This document shows, in pieces, positions 29,113 through 37,507 of a stretch of DNA of 64,000 nt. This DNA is from Corynebacterium genitalium ATCC 33030. Its GTDB lineage: Bacteria; Actinomycetota; Actinomycetes; Mycobacteriales; Mycobacteriaceae. The stretch lies in assembly GCF_000143825.1 (NCBI RefSeq), contig NZ_CM000961.1, forward strand, positions 1,021,772 to 1,085,771, given 5' to 3'. Each line of letters begins with the position of its first letter. Position 1 is the first letter of the stretch. The notes under the pieces are model-generated. The model worked only from the letters and a program-made list of their open reading frames with translations, did no database searches and had not been told where the DNA came from. Both the position numbers and the translations under genes were made by a program.

Positions 29113-30658
29113 GCCATTGCCGGGGACCAAGCCGATCTACCTGTACCTGCGGCTGTCGAAGTACCACAAGGACAAGGCAGACGCGATCGAGCGGCAGCGG
29201 CTTGACCTGACCCGGAAGCTGGCCGCCGAGGGCGGCTGGACGGTCATGGGTGAGTACATCGACAACGATTCGGCCAGTAAGTCCGCTGCTCGTACACGGA
29301 AGGGGTGGCGCCAGCTCAACCAGGACATCAAGGCCGAGAAGGTCCCGGCGCTGGCGTTCTGGAAGCTGGATCGCACCAACCGGATCGCAGCGAAGACGAT
29401 CGAGTGGATCGCCCAGTGCCAGCAAGCTGGTGTCTACCTGGTCTCACACCAGGACAGCGCCGATGAGCTCAACACTGCAACGGCGGGCGCGAAGCTGGTC
29501 ACTGGAATCAAGGCTCTGCTGGCTGAGGTCGAGACCGACGCGATGAGCGAGCGACAGCTCGCGTCCAAGAGGCATCTCGCCGAGGCCGGGTTCATCCACG
29601 GGGGCACACTGCCGTTCGGGTGGCAGGCCGGCCCGCGCGTGGTCGATGAGTTCGGTCGTTCAGGGGTGCGGTTGGAGCCGCATCCGGTTGAGCACCCGGC
29701 GTTGAAGGACGCTGTGGACATGGTCTTGGCAGGCAAGAGCCTCGCCCAGATCGGCCGGCACTGGCAGGAGCGCTACGGGATCACGACCGCGAAGGGCGCC
29801 CCCGTGTATGAGGCGAGCATTCGCCGGTTCCTGGTCTCTCCGCGGATGGTCGGCTATCGGATGCGGAAGGTTCCCGAGCACCAGCGTGGAGTGGCGATCG
29901 AGCTACTGGATTACATCGCCCGCGACTCCGCCGGGGAACCGGTGATTGCTCACGAGCCCGTGTGCGATCGTGCGACCTGGTTGCGGGTGCGACGCCTTCT
30001 GGAACAGGCGAGGACGTCGAAGACTAGGCGGCCGTGGGGCTCACATGAGTGGCTGCTGACCGGGCTGCTGTACTGCCAGTGCGGGGCCTCCCTGTACGGG
30101 AAGCAGAAGTACTGGACGAAAGCCTCGGGAGAGAAGGTGAAGGCGTTTGAGTACACCTGCCAGGCGAACCGGAGGCACGGCCCCGGCAATTGCTCGAAGG
30201 GTTGTTCGGTCAACGCGGACAATGCGGAGGCCTACGTGCTGGGGTGGTTCTTCTCGCAGATCACCGACGAGGCCCTGGAACGAGCGCGAGCACGTCGACG
30301 GGCCGCACGTTCGGATGCGGGAATCAATGAGGTGCTTGCCCAACTCGATGAGGCCAAGGCCGAGCGAGACACGCTCGTCGCCAAACAAGGCAGCGGCGAG
30401 TACCGGGGTGCGATGGTGACGGTGCTGCTGACACTGATCGAGGACGCGCAGACGCGCGTGGAGACCCTGCAGCGGCGGCTGGACGCGATGGAGCTCGACG
30501 AGGTCCCGTTCGAGGATGGGCCGACTCTGTTCGCGACATGGGAGGGCCGGGACATTAAGGAGAAGCGGGCGTATCTGCGGCGGCTGATCCAGAGCATCGA
30601 TGTACTCCCGGTCAAGGGAACCGCTGAGGATCGGTTGCAGATCATTCCTGTTCAGTGA
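29003..30658 (+). CDS. Large serine recombinase
   Basis: A 551-residue large serine integrase. The N-terminal catalytic domain begins at IYLYLRLS (nucleophile Ser 52) with the conserved RQR and FWKLDRTNR stretches, followed by a recombinase domain around residues 195-330 and a zinc ribbon (YCQCG ... TCQANRRHGPGNC) near 350-400, then a coiled-coil-rich C-terminal half. An unusually strong site AAGGAGGT precedes ATG 29003. Enzymes of this type integrate phages or mobile elements into genes; here the gene begins inside a truncated GNAT gene. The far attachment site was not found. Confidence 0.92.
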   Translation: MATNTSETRHRPGPNARPGRSRRSVVYPAFARTGPDEPLPGTKPIYLYLRLSKYHKDKADAIERQRLDLTRKLAAEGGWTVMGEYIDNDSASKSAARTRKGWRQLNQDIKAEKVPALAFWKLDRTNRIAAKTIEWIAQCQQAGVYLVSHQDSADELNTATAGAKLVTGIKALLAEVETDAMSERQLASKRHLAEAGFIHGGTLPFGWQAGPRVVDEFGRSGVRLEPHPVEHPALKDAVDMVLAGKSLAQIGRHWQERYGITTAKGAPVYEASIRRFLVSPRMVGYRMRKVPEHQRGVAIELLDYIARDSAGEPVIAHEPVCDRATWLRVRRLLEQARTSKTRRPWGSHEWLLTGLLYCQCGASLYGKQKYWTKASGEKVKAFEYTCQANRRHGPGNCSKGCSVNADNAEAYVLGWFFSQITDEALERARARRRAARSDAGINEVLAQLDEAKAERDTLVAKQGSGEYRGAMVTVLLTLIEDAQTRVETLQRRLDAMELDEVPFEDGPTLFATWEGRDIKEKRAYLRRLIQSIDVLPVKGTAEDRLQIIPVQ

Positions 30659-30959
30659 GGGCATCGGCGACGTGAACGGCGTCGAGCATCGTCGCGATGT
30701 CGTCGATGACCTCTGCTGAGGCGGGTTGGGTGGTCCGTCGGAGAACACCGGCGGACCACCCCGCCGTGAAGGCCCTGTATGCCGCGGGGGCAACGATTCC
30801 CTCGAGTGCGGACGCCGGCGGGTAATCCGGCTCGGCCGACTCCGGCTGATCACCGCAGCGGCCCTCCTCATCGGGGGCTCTGGTGTGGTGGTCGTCCTCG
30901 TAGAGCGGAGCGTCCGGACTCGTCGCCGAAGTCGTGCGGTCGTTGCTGGAGCGTGTCAT
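30642..30959 (-). CDS. Hypothetical protein of the decayed transfer region
   Basis: A 105-residue protein with a charged N-terminal half (SPDAPLYEDDHHTR) and a C-terminal helical part (AYRAFTAGWSAGVL ... EVIDDIATMLDAVHVADAL). I do not recognise it. Its start overlaps the end of the upstream frame by 4 bases (ATGA), suggesting an old operon with the two genes that follow on the map. The last 17 bases overlap the 3' end of the convergent serine recombinase. Confidence 0.5.
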   Translation of the reverse strand: MTRSSNDRTTSATSPDAPLYEDDHHTRAPDEEGRCGDQPESAEPDYPPASALEGIVAPAAYRAFTAGWSAGVLRRTTQPASAEVIDDIATMLDAVHVADALTEQE

Positions 30960-31434
30960 ACGAAGCAGGTGCTACTGGCGCACCCAGCTACGGGCGGATG
31001 GGCGCTTCGGTCGCCATCGCGGGTAACTAGATCATTGAGCTGATTGTGGATGACTAGGCGCACCAGTCCGCCCGAGACCGGCGCCGTCCGCTCCGGCATC
31101 ACCAAGGGCTCCTCGAACATTAACCGGGCGTAGGCCGGGTGGTACTCGCGCAGATCATCCCCGGTGCTCGGCACCAGGGTGGGATCCTCGGCCAGGATCG
31201 CGTCCTGGGCGAACCGCGGGGCCCGCGGGGTCGGGGTATAGCCGCCACCTCTTCTGCCCCGCCAGTTATAGCTAGGGGTAGGTCGGTCAGGGCCTGCGCC
31301 TCGCGCACCCACGCCTGCTGCTGGGCGATCAGCTCGGCACGGTCGACCGAGTCGAGGGCCTTGGTCTGCTGCTTGACCAGACGGCGGCGGGCGGCCCAGC
31401 GCTCACGAGCACCGTCATCGGTGGCCTCGCTCAT
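30956..31434 (-). pseudogene. Frameshifted hypothetical gene upstream of the relaxase remnant
   Basis: ATG 31434 opens a frame rich in charged helices (RRRLVKQQTKALDSVDRAEL) that looks protein-like down to about 31250, after which a second frame (to 30956) takes over with RFAQDAILAEDPTLVPS and VRLVIHNQLNDLV. The two halves read as one protein of about 155 residues with a frameshift in the 31240-31260 region. It belongs with the small genes on either side and probably came from a conjugative element. Function unknown. Confidence 0.45.
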
Positions 31435-31559
31435 GCGGGCGAGAGCACGGTCACGGCCTCACCAGTGATGTCATAGACCATCGCGTCCTCGACTAGCGCA
31501 TGGTCGTACCAGGTGCGCACGGACTCCGTGGACGGAGTCACCGGCGCTGTCTGACTCAT
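31431..31559 (-). CDS. Short hypothetical protein, 42 residues
   Basis: ATG 31559 follows a GGAG-type site (TAGGAGATTGATATCCG) and encodes a 42-residue acidic protein (MSQTAPVTPSTESVRTWYD at the N-terminus). Its TGA overlaps the ATG of the next gene (ATGA), a sign of translational coupling, so it is probably a real former gene of the transfer operon. Not recognised. Confidence 0.45.
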   Translation of the reverse strand: MSQTAPVTPSTESVRTWYDHALVEDAMVYDITGEAVTVLSPA

Positions 31560-31615
31560 CGGATATCAATCTCCTATATCCTCCATCTAACTGTTGCGGG
31601 TCATGACGTTGTAGT

Positions 31616-33488
31616 CACCGGGCCTGGACCGCCCACCACGGGAAGGACTCGGTGATCGGTCTCGCACCGTCAGCGACCGCGGCCGAAGTCCTCGCGGAAT
31701 CGCTCGGGATACAGGCGGAGAACGTGCCGAAGCTCCTCTACGAACACGACGAGGGCAGGTGGGATCTGCGGGCCGGGCAGTTGGTGATCGTCGACGAGGC
31801 TTCCCTCGCCGGCACCCTGACCCTGGACCGCCTCGCCACGCATGCCGCCGAGGTCGGAGCGAAGATCGTGCTGGTCGGCGACTGGGCACAGCTGTCCTCG
31901 GTGGAAACGGGCGGAGCGTTCGGGATGCTCGTACGCGCCCGCCGGCGTGCCCCGGAGCTGCACACCGTGCGCCGGTTCGTCCACGACTGGGAGAAAGCCG
32001 CCTCCCGAGACCTCCGACACGGCAAACGAGCGGTGCTCGACACGTACGAGGACGAGCAGCGGCTGCATGACGGGGATCTCGAGACGATGCTCGATGCCGT
32101 CTACACCGCCTGGCAGCACGACCGCGATCAGGGAGTCTCCACGCTCATGCTCGCCGGAAACGCGGAGATGGTCGCTGAGCTCAACCAGCGTGCCCGCGCC
32201 GACCTCATCACCGCCGGCCGCGTGCAGGAGGCCGGGGCGGCGTTGCACGACGGCACCACTGCCGGAGTCGGTGACCTCGTCGTCACCCGCCGCAACGAAC
32301 GCCGCCTCACGACGGGCAAGTCGTGAGTGAAGAACGGCGACCGCTGGCACGTGGTTTCCCATCGTAAGGATGGGGCGCTGGTGGTGCGACGGCTCGGCAA
32401 AGGCGACACCCCGCGCGGGCGACGACTCGTGCTGCCCGCGAAGTATGTGCGGGAGCATCTCGAGCTCGGCTACGCGTCCACGGTCCATCGGGCCCAGGGC
32501 TCGACCGTGGACACCGCGCACACCCTCGTCGACCCCGACACCGCCTCCCGCGAACTGCTCTACGTCGGCCTTACCCGCGGCATGCACGAGAACCACGCCT
32601 ACGTCATCCAGCCCGACCCGCACGAGGTCGAACCCCACCTCGACCCGCCCGAGGAACTCACCCGCGTCGAGCAGCTCGCACGGGTACTCGCCCGCAGCGA
32701 CGCCGACCTCTCCGCCACCGAAACCCGCCAGGTCGAGGTCGACAAGCGCGCCTCCCTTGCGACACTTCTGGACGAGTATGACCTCCTCGCCCGCGAAGCT
32801 CAGACCGAACGGTGGGAAGCCCTCATCGACATCGCACCGTTCTCCACCGGTGAGATCGGGGACGAGGTGTTCACCAGCCCGTACTACGAGTACCTCGAAG
32901 CCGCCCTCGCCCGGCATGAGGCCTCCGGCCACGACGTCACCGCGGCTTTGACTGCGCTCGCCCCGCAGATCCCGCCGGCCGATGAGGACACGGACCCGGC
33001 CGCCGAGCTCGCCGCGTGGCTCGATCGCGCCACACTGAACCAGTCCACCCGTCGCGCCGCGAACCGGCGCCGCGAACCGGCGCCGCGTCGCCGGTCTCAT
33101 CCCGACACCGGCCGAACCTATCTCGGACGACATGCGCGCCGCGCTCGCGGAGCGGCGGGAGCTCATCGAGTCCGCGGCGGGACGGCTGCTCCATCATGCG
33201 ATCAGGGAGGGCGAGCCGTAGATCAAGCGACTCGGCACACCGGGCAAGGACACTCGGTCCCGAAATCTGTGGACGAGGCACGCCACGACGGTGGCCTTGT
33301 ATCGGCACCGCTACGGCATCGCTGATCCGAAGCCTCTGGGAGAGGCCAAGAGGATCGCGTCGGCCCAGCAAGCTGTCGAGTACCGGTATGCCTTCGCTGC
33401 GCTCCGCAGAGCCCAGGCGAAGGAAACACCTTCCAACGTACGACCATCGCACAGCATTTCCAGGGAAGGCCCGGGTCGCGGCCTATAG
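31616..33488 (+). pseudogene. MobF/TraA-type conjugative relaxase-helicase remnant
   Basis: The C-terminal helicase half of an actinobacterial TraA/MobF relaxase. Recognisable parts: SVIGLAPSATAAEVLAESLG, Walker B-like QLVIVDEASLAG, LVGDWAQLSSVETGGAFG, the UvrD-like VHRAQGSTVDTAH and LYVGLTRGMHENHAYV. The relaxase domain and Walker A are missing upstream of 31616. Three further lesions break it: TGA at 32324 where TGG would give TGKSWVKNGDRW, a 13-bp tandem duplication at 33055-33080 that shifts the frame, and TAG at 33219 where TGG would give EPWIKRLG. Removing 13 bp puts all parts in one frame to the stop at 33486. Conjugative transfer by this gene is therefore lost. Confidence 0.88.
33055..33080 (+). 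repeat. 13-bp tandem duplication in the relaxase remnant
   Basis: CGCCGCGAACCGG is repeated twice head to tail (33055-33067 and 33068-33080), followed by a third partial copy CGCCGCG. The 13-base length shifts the reading frame; the downstream frame resumes as GLIPTPAEPISDDMRAAL. Confidence 0.85.
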
Positions 33489-34025
33489 CGGCGCATGCTA
33501 GGTCTTGGGCGTCGCTGCGTCCCAGCTACGTCGTTTCGTCAGATGCCAAGAGCCGCACGAGGGACATTCGTAGATGCGCAGCGGTCCGGCATACCGCGAT
33601 CGACGCAGCACCACGCGCGCATCACGAGCTCCAAGGTAGCGAGGCCTGGCGCGACACGATCGCGACGCCGTGGCGCGACCGAATCCACCACGAGTTCGTC
33701 AACCCACCACGACTCATGCTCAAGCGACTCCTGTGACCATCTGACAGCCCGATGAACATACCCGTGTCGAGCAGCTCGTACGGATGCCCAATACCGGCAC
33801 TCGGCGGCTGCCCTCCGCCGGATGCTCACCGTCCGACCGCGAACCCAGACCCGATGCACGACGAGATACTAGCCAGAACGATCAGGGGTTTCTCAGTAGC
33901 TCCTGGAGCCCCTATGCCGCGAGGCGTGGCACGATTCCAGAGAAGGGGGACTGTGTTGTGAGATGGTATAAATACACGCCTTTCGCAAGATGGATTGGGG
34001 ACGAGGCCAAAGTTCCTTGACAACT
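33489..34025. other. Region without a supported gene
   Basis: No convincing coding frame is seen in these 537 bases. One patch, 33760-33783, differs at only 2 of 24 positions from 32663-32686 in the relaxase remnant (ACCCGTGTCGAGCAGCTCGT versus ACCCGCGTCGAGCAGCTCGC at the start), so the region may contain a further scrambled scrap of transfer genes. It separates the relaxase remnant from the 3' end of the cyclitol operon. Confidence 0.4.
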
Positions 34026-35117
34026 TCAAGACATGCCGATCACGAGGCGAATCACCAGCTCGCCGTCCACCACTCGGCTTCCGGACGACAGCATGCTATT
34101 GAGGGTTTCGACGCCCTCCCGAAGCGGTTGATCATGGGTAATCAGGCGATCAGCCCTATCGCCAAAATCAGGTTCTTCAAGCAGGATCGCTGCCGCTTCC
34201 AGTCTCCTATTGGGCACACCACGGTTTCCAGTGACGACTGTTGAACGCTCTGCACTGGAGAAGCTGACGCGCGCCGGGGGCCAAGGGCCACCCGTGTTCG
34301 CGGCGCGCACGCCGTGTAGATCGATACCAGGGAGTTCCGGGCTGATAGTCCCGGGGGCGAGTCCGCCCACGAGATGTGCGGCGACGACACGCGTGCCGAG
34401 CGTCCGTGCCGCCTCGGTCAATCCCAGTGCTGTTCCGGCCCGATGCGTCGCTGACAGCATTGCGATGCGTTTCCCTAGGACAGGTTCGAGTTCCGCGACT
34501 GTACGGCCGTTGGTAACGCGCGGCTCGTGGGCCTGCGTCCACTCGCGACCGAGTTCTGACCGGTGCACCATGCCGATCGACACTTGCTCTCCAAGCACGC
34601 GAGGTGCGGCGATTGCTGCAAGATTTCCTATGAGCCCGTCTCCCACAATGAGAAGGCTGTCGGGATCTTCGAGTCGGAGACACTCCAGAGCGTACGTAAC
34701 CACCGCTAGTGGCTCGATAAGGGTTCCGCGCGCTGCGGGAATACACGGCGAAACGTGGGAAACTAAACCGCCAGACACGGCCGTCCGAGGTATGCGAACC
34801 CGCTGCTGAAGGAGTCCGTTGATGTTGTGACCCAGCAGGAAGTCCGGGTCGGACGGGTGAGTAGGGTTGATGGTGACGCGGTCGCCCACCGCGAACCCGA
34901 CTGCTCCCTCACCGACTTCAACGACCTTTACAAGCCCTTCGTGACCGACAACCGGCGCCGGATCGTCACGCAGACCTCGAAGGATCTGTATGTCGGTCCC
35001 ACAAATGCTGACTTTCTCCGGAGCGACAATAAGTTCCCCGATACCAGCTATCCCTTCATGCAGGTGCTCGAGTGCGCATTGAGTACCACGCCGGACGATG
35101 GCCTTGTGCTTCATCAT
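34026..35117 (-). CDS. Zinc-type alcohol dehydrogenase-like protein (cyclitol operon, last gene)
   Basis: A 363-residue medium-chain dehydrogenase. The catalytic zinc region is visible as SICGTDIQ and GHEGLVKVVEVGEG, the nucleotide-binding part as LLIVGDGLIGNLAAIA (G-x-G-x-x-G), and EPLAVVTYAL precedes it. The structural-zinc cysteine lobe is absent. It is the last of ten same-strand genes, 19 bases after the ROK kinase gene. In C7-cyclitol pathways such enzymes oxidise or reduce ring hydroxyls (AcbL- or ValN-like roles), which is the likely job here by inference. The start could be either of two adjacent ATGs. Confidence 0.8.
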   Translation of the reverse strand: MMKHKAIVRRGTQCALEHLHEGIAGIGELIVAPEKVSICGTDIQILRGLRDDPAPVVGHEGLVKVVEVGEGAVGFAVGDRVTINPTHPSDPDFLLGHNINGLLQQRVRIPRTAVSGGLVSHVSPCIPAARGTLIEPLAVVTYALECLRLEDPDSLLIVGDGLIGNLAAIAAPRVLGEQVSIGMVHRSELGREWTQAHEPRVTNGRTVAELEPVLGKRIAMLSATHRAGTALGLTEAARTLGTRVVAAHLVGGLAPGTISPELPGIDLHGVRAANTGGPWPPARVSFSSAERSTVVTGNRGVPNRRLEAAAILLEEPDFGDRADRLITHDQPLREGVETLNSMLSSGSRVVDGELVIRLVIGMS

Positions 35118-35136
35118 GGACCTAAAGACCTTTCTC

Positions 35137-36081
35137 CTACTTCACGTTTTCGAGGTATCCCTGCGCCATTAGAGCCGCGCCAGTCTCAGGGCAGACTTGG
35201 TCGGAGGAAACTAAATGCAGTCTTGGGCCTTCGTTGGACTGGCTGTCGACATACGACTGAGCTGCGGAAAGCTGGCGATAGAGTTCATGCTTATAGCGAG
35301 TTCCAATTCCGGAGGGAACTCCACCACCGATTCCAATCAGATCAATATGAGGCTGAAGGACGCATGCCGTGCGAATGAGATTCGCGATCGGTTCGATGAT
35401 GACTCTGAGCAGTCTTTCGTCCATCTCGGTCGGCGCACCATCCTCTGACGCCCTCGGCTGGTTGTAGCTGTCGATGCCAAGTTTTTCGGCGACGTGCGGT
35501 ATTGCAGGGCCGGCAGCTATTGCGGCGATGTGTCCTACTCCTCCGCATTCACAGGTTAGTCCGCGGACTGCTTCAATCGCAGTTGAGGTAGCGGGCAGAT
35601 GTCCGACTTCGCCCTGGAGACCTTCTGCGTTGACGTGGATGCGCCGTGAGGGGAGATGCGCGGTTCGGAGCGCGATGCCGCTGCTGATTGTCACGTACAT
35701 TACCTGTCGGTCGGCCGGCCGGGCGTACATCTTCGTGAAGTGTGCAAGGCCGGCCGTGACGTCGTTGGTGACTGTCCATCGCACATCGGGACGCTGTCGT
35801 TCGAGGAGCCGACGGAAGGGGATGTCGTGGCGTCCCGTTCCCCAAAGGGGTCCAGAGCCGTAGGCGATATCGGTTTCCGGATCGTAGGCTGCACCGAGTG
35901 AAACATGCGCATCGGTGTCCGTCGGCACGCGTCCTGCGAGGAGGAGAACCAGCTCCCGGGCGAGCACATCGCTGGACTTCTGAGGATGACGAAGTTTGCT
36001 GGGAGTGGCAACCCGCTCGACGTTGGAACCGCTGCGGAACCGGGTCCAGGTCCCTCCGATGTCAACAAGGAAGGCGTTCAC
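35137..36081 (-). CDS. ROK-family kinase (probable C7-cyclitol kinase)
   Basis: A 314-residue ROK/glucokinase-type protein: phosphate-1 motif DIGGTWTRF at residues 7-15, GEVGHLP in the substrate region, a degenerate ROK zinc motif CECGGVGH (final Cys replaced by His), and IGIGGGVPSG as the adenosine motif. No DNA-binding domain precedes it, so it is a kinase, not a ROK repressor. The glucokinase-like enzymes ValC and AcbM phosphorylate valiolone-type cyclitols at C7; membership of this operon suggests the same. The start is GTG 36081, overlapping the HAD gene by 4 bases (GTGA). Confidence 0.82.
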   Translation of the reverse strand: MNAFLVDIGGTWTRFRSGSNVERVATPSKLRHPQKSSDVLARELVLLLAGRVPTDTDAHVSLGAAYDPETDIAYGSGPLWGTGRHDIPFRRLLERQRPDVRWTVTNDVTAGLAHFTKMYARPADRQVMYVTISSGIALRTAHLPSRRIHVNAEGLQGEVGHLPATSTAIEAVRGLTCECGGVGHIAAIAAGPAIPHVAEKLGIDSYNQPRASEDGAPTEMDERLLRVIIEPIANLIRTACVLQPHIDLIGIGGGVPSGIGTRYKHELYRQLSAAQSYVDSQSNEGPRLHLVSSDQVCPETGAALMAQGYLENVK

Positions 36082-36731
36082 GGGATCTCGATTCGAATGC
36101 GGTCGCCCGCTACTTCGATGGTGACGCCTTGGTAGTCTCCAATGGAGCAAACGATTGTCCCTTCGTAGACGGTCATGTGTTCAGCGATTGCGACCGTCTT
36201 GATTTCCGCTTCCGTCAGTGCCTGGAATCCTGCGGTCGAATCTTCGAAGCCCAGGCAGTGTCGAGGGTCGACTGCGAGGTGGCCCGCGGCCGCAAGGAAC
36301 CCTTCCGGTGATGGTTTCCCGTCGACCACGTCCTCCGCACAGATCGTGACCGCGGGGGTAGGCAGCCCCGCGCCGCAGAGCCGGGCTTCCATCACCATTC
36401 TTGGGGCCGCAGTCACGACTGCCCATCGATTCTTGGGAAGCATACGCGTGAGGGCTTCTGCTCCTGGTACCGGCATGATCGTCTCGGCTGCGGCGATCTC
36501 GCTCCGGCGGATGATGTCGAGCTCGTTGGCGGCCTGGGCGTCGGTCATCGTCGGCATGACGGCAGCTAGGATGTCGCGGCCGCGCCGCCCGGGTAACAGC
36601 GTGCGGACCTTTTCGAAGTCGAGGCCGTGCCGGTCTGCGAACCCGTGCCACGCCGCCTCGATAGACGGCGTGGAGAGGACAAGTGTGTCGTCGAGATCGA
36701 ACAGTAGCGCGGAGCATTCCAAATGGGTCAT
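36078..36731 (-). CDS. HAD-family phosphatase (cyclitol operon)
   Basis: A 217-residue HAD subfamily IA hydrolase: nucleophile motif LLFDLDDTL with Asp 12, motif II VVTAAP, motif III Lys in DGKPSPEGFL and motif IV GFEDSTAGFQA. The helical cap lies between about residues 18 and 85. It resembles sugar-phosphate phosphatases and could remove a phosphate from a cyclitol phosphate intermediate, as AcbJ-type HAD enzymes may do in acarbose clusters. ATG 36731 lies 5 bases after the VOC gene. Confidence 0.82.
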   Translation of the reverse strand: MTHLECSALLFDLDDTLVLSTPSIEAAWHGFADRHGLDFEKVRTLLPGRRGRDILAAVMPTMTDAQAANELDIIRRSEIAAAETIMPVPGAEALTRMLPKNRWAVVTAAPRMVMEARLCGAGLPTPAVTICAEDVVDGKPSPEGFLAAAGHLAVDPRHCLGFEDSTAGFQALTEAEIKTVAIAEHMTVYEGTIVCSIGDYQGVTIEVAGDRIRIEIP

Positions 36732-36736
36732 CGGAG

Positions 36737-37507
36737 CTACTTCGCTTTCACGTCTGCGATGTCTGACGCCCACGGGGTGCCGGAGAGCACGAGTGAGTGT
36801 CCACCGACCTCATCGATGCCGCGAGGTGACTCTTGTTCGCCCACCCCGTGTTCGAAGAGTTCGATGTTGAGGCCGCTTGCGACGACCATGGCCATTGTCG
36901 ACGTACAGGCCACGTCGATGCCGAACTGACGGCGGGTGAACGCCTCGTCCACCGTCAGTGAGGTGCCGAGCACGTACTGTGCACCAGCCTTCTCCGTTAG
37001 GTTGGCGATGCTGGAGTCGAGATTCGCGACGCTGTATCCGGCATGGTCGAGACCGCGGATACCGGGCAGCGCCCCGGCTCTCTGTCGTGGGTGCTCGTGG
37101 TACAGGCGTGCGTTGTTCTCACGGGTGTAGGCGGGCGGGTCCGGCCACTCTTGAAGCTCGAAGAGGCTTCCCCAGGGCGACCGGAAGTAGATCCACTTAT
37201 TGCCTTGGATCGGACCGTCTGGTGTCTCGATGATGTCGCCGAGAGCCTCGGTGCCGGGGAGGCCATTGATTCGGTCCACGACCTCGTTGATCCCGTCGAC
37301 ACGGAAGCACAGGTGGAGCGTTCCCAGATCGGTGATCGACGGTGGCGTTCTGCGTGCTGCGCGGCAGGCCGTGAGCCTGACTTCCACGCCCGGATCGAAC
37401 GCAAAGACGGGTCCACTACCTGTCGGCCCTCCGACAATGGAGGCCAACCACCGAGCGGCGGCGTCGACGTCGGGGACGGCCAGCGTGATCTGTTGCGGTT
37501 GGCTCAT
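36737..37507 (-). CDS. VOC-superfamily epimerase (CetB/ValD-like)
   Basis: A 256-residue protein with two vicinal-oxygen-chelate modules (about 1-130 and 148-256). Probable metal ligands lie in LGTLHLCFRV, SLFELQEWPD, GLDHAGYSV and NIELFEHG. In cetoniacytone and validamycin pathways VOC proteins (CetB, ValD) epimerise 2-epi-5-epi-valiolone to 5-epi-valiolone. Its location in an operon headed by a sedoheptulose-7-phosphate cyclase makes the same reaction the best prediction. ATG 37507 overlaps the upstream gene by 4 bases (ATGA). Confidence 0.83.
   Translation of the reverse strand: MSQPQQITLAVPDVDAAARWLASIVGGPTGSGPVFAFDPGVEVRLTACRAARRTPPSITDLGTLHLCFRVDGINEVVDRINGLPGTEALGDIIETPDGPIQGNKWIYFRSPWGSLFELQEWPDPPAYTRENNARLYHEHPRQRAGALPGIRGLDHAGYSVANLDSSIANLTEKAGAQYVLGTSLTVDEAFTRRQFGIDVACTSTMAMVVASGLNIELFEHGVGEQESPRGIDEVGGHSLVLSGTPWASDIADVKAK

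Noticed and set aside
36175..36870. Open frame antisense to the HAD and VOC genes
   Set aside because: Composition is Ser/Arg/Pro rich as expected from the complement of the real genes; no domain and no ribosome binding site.
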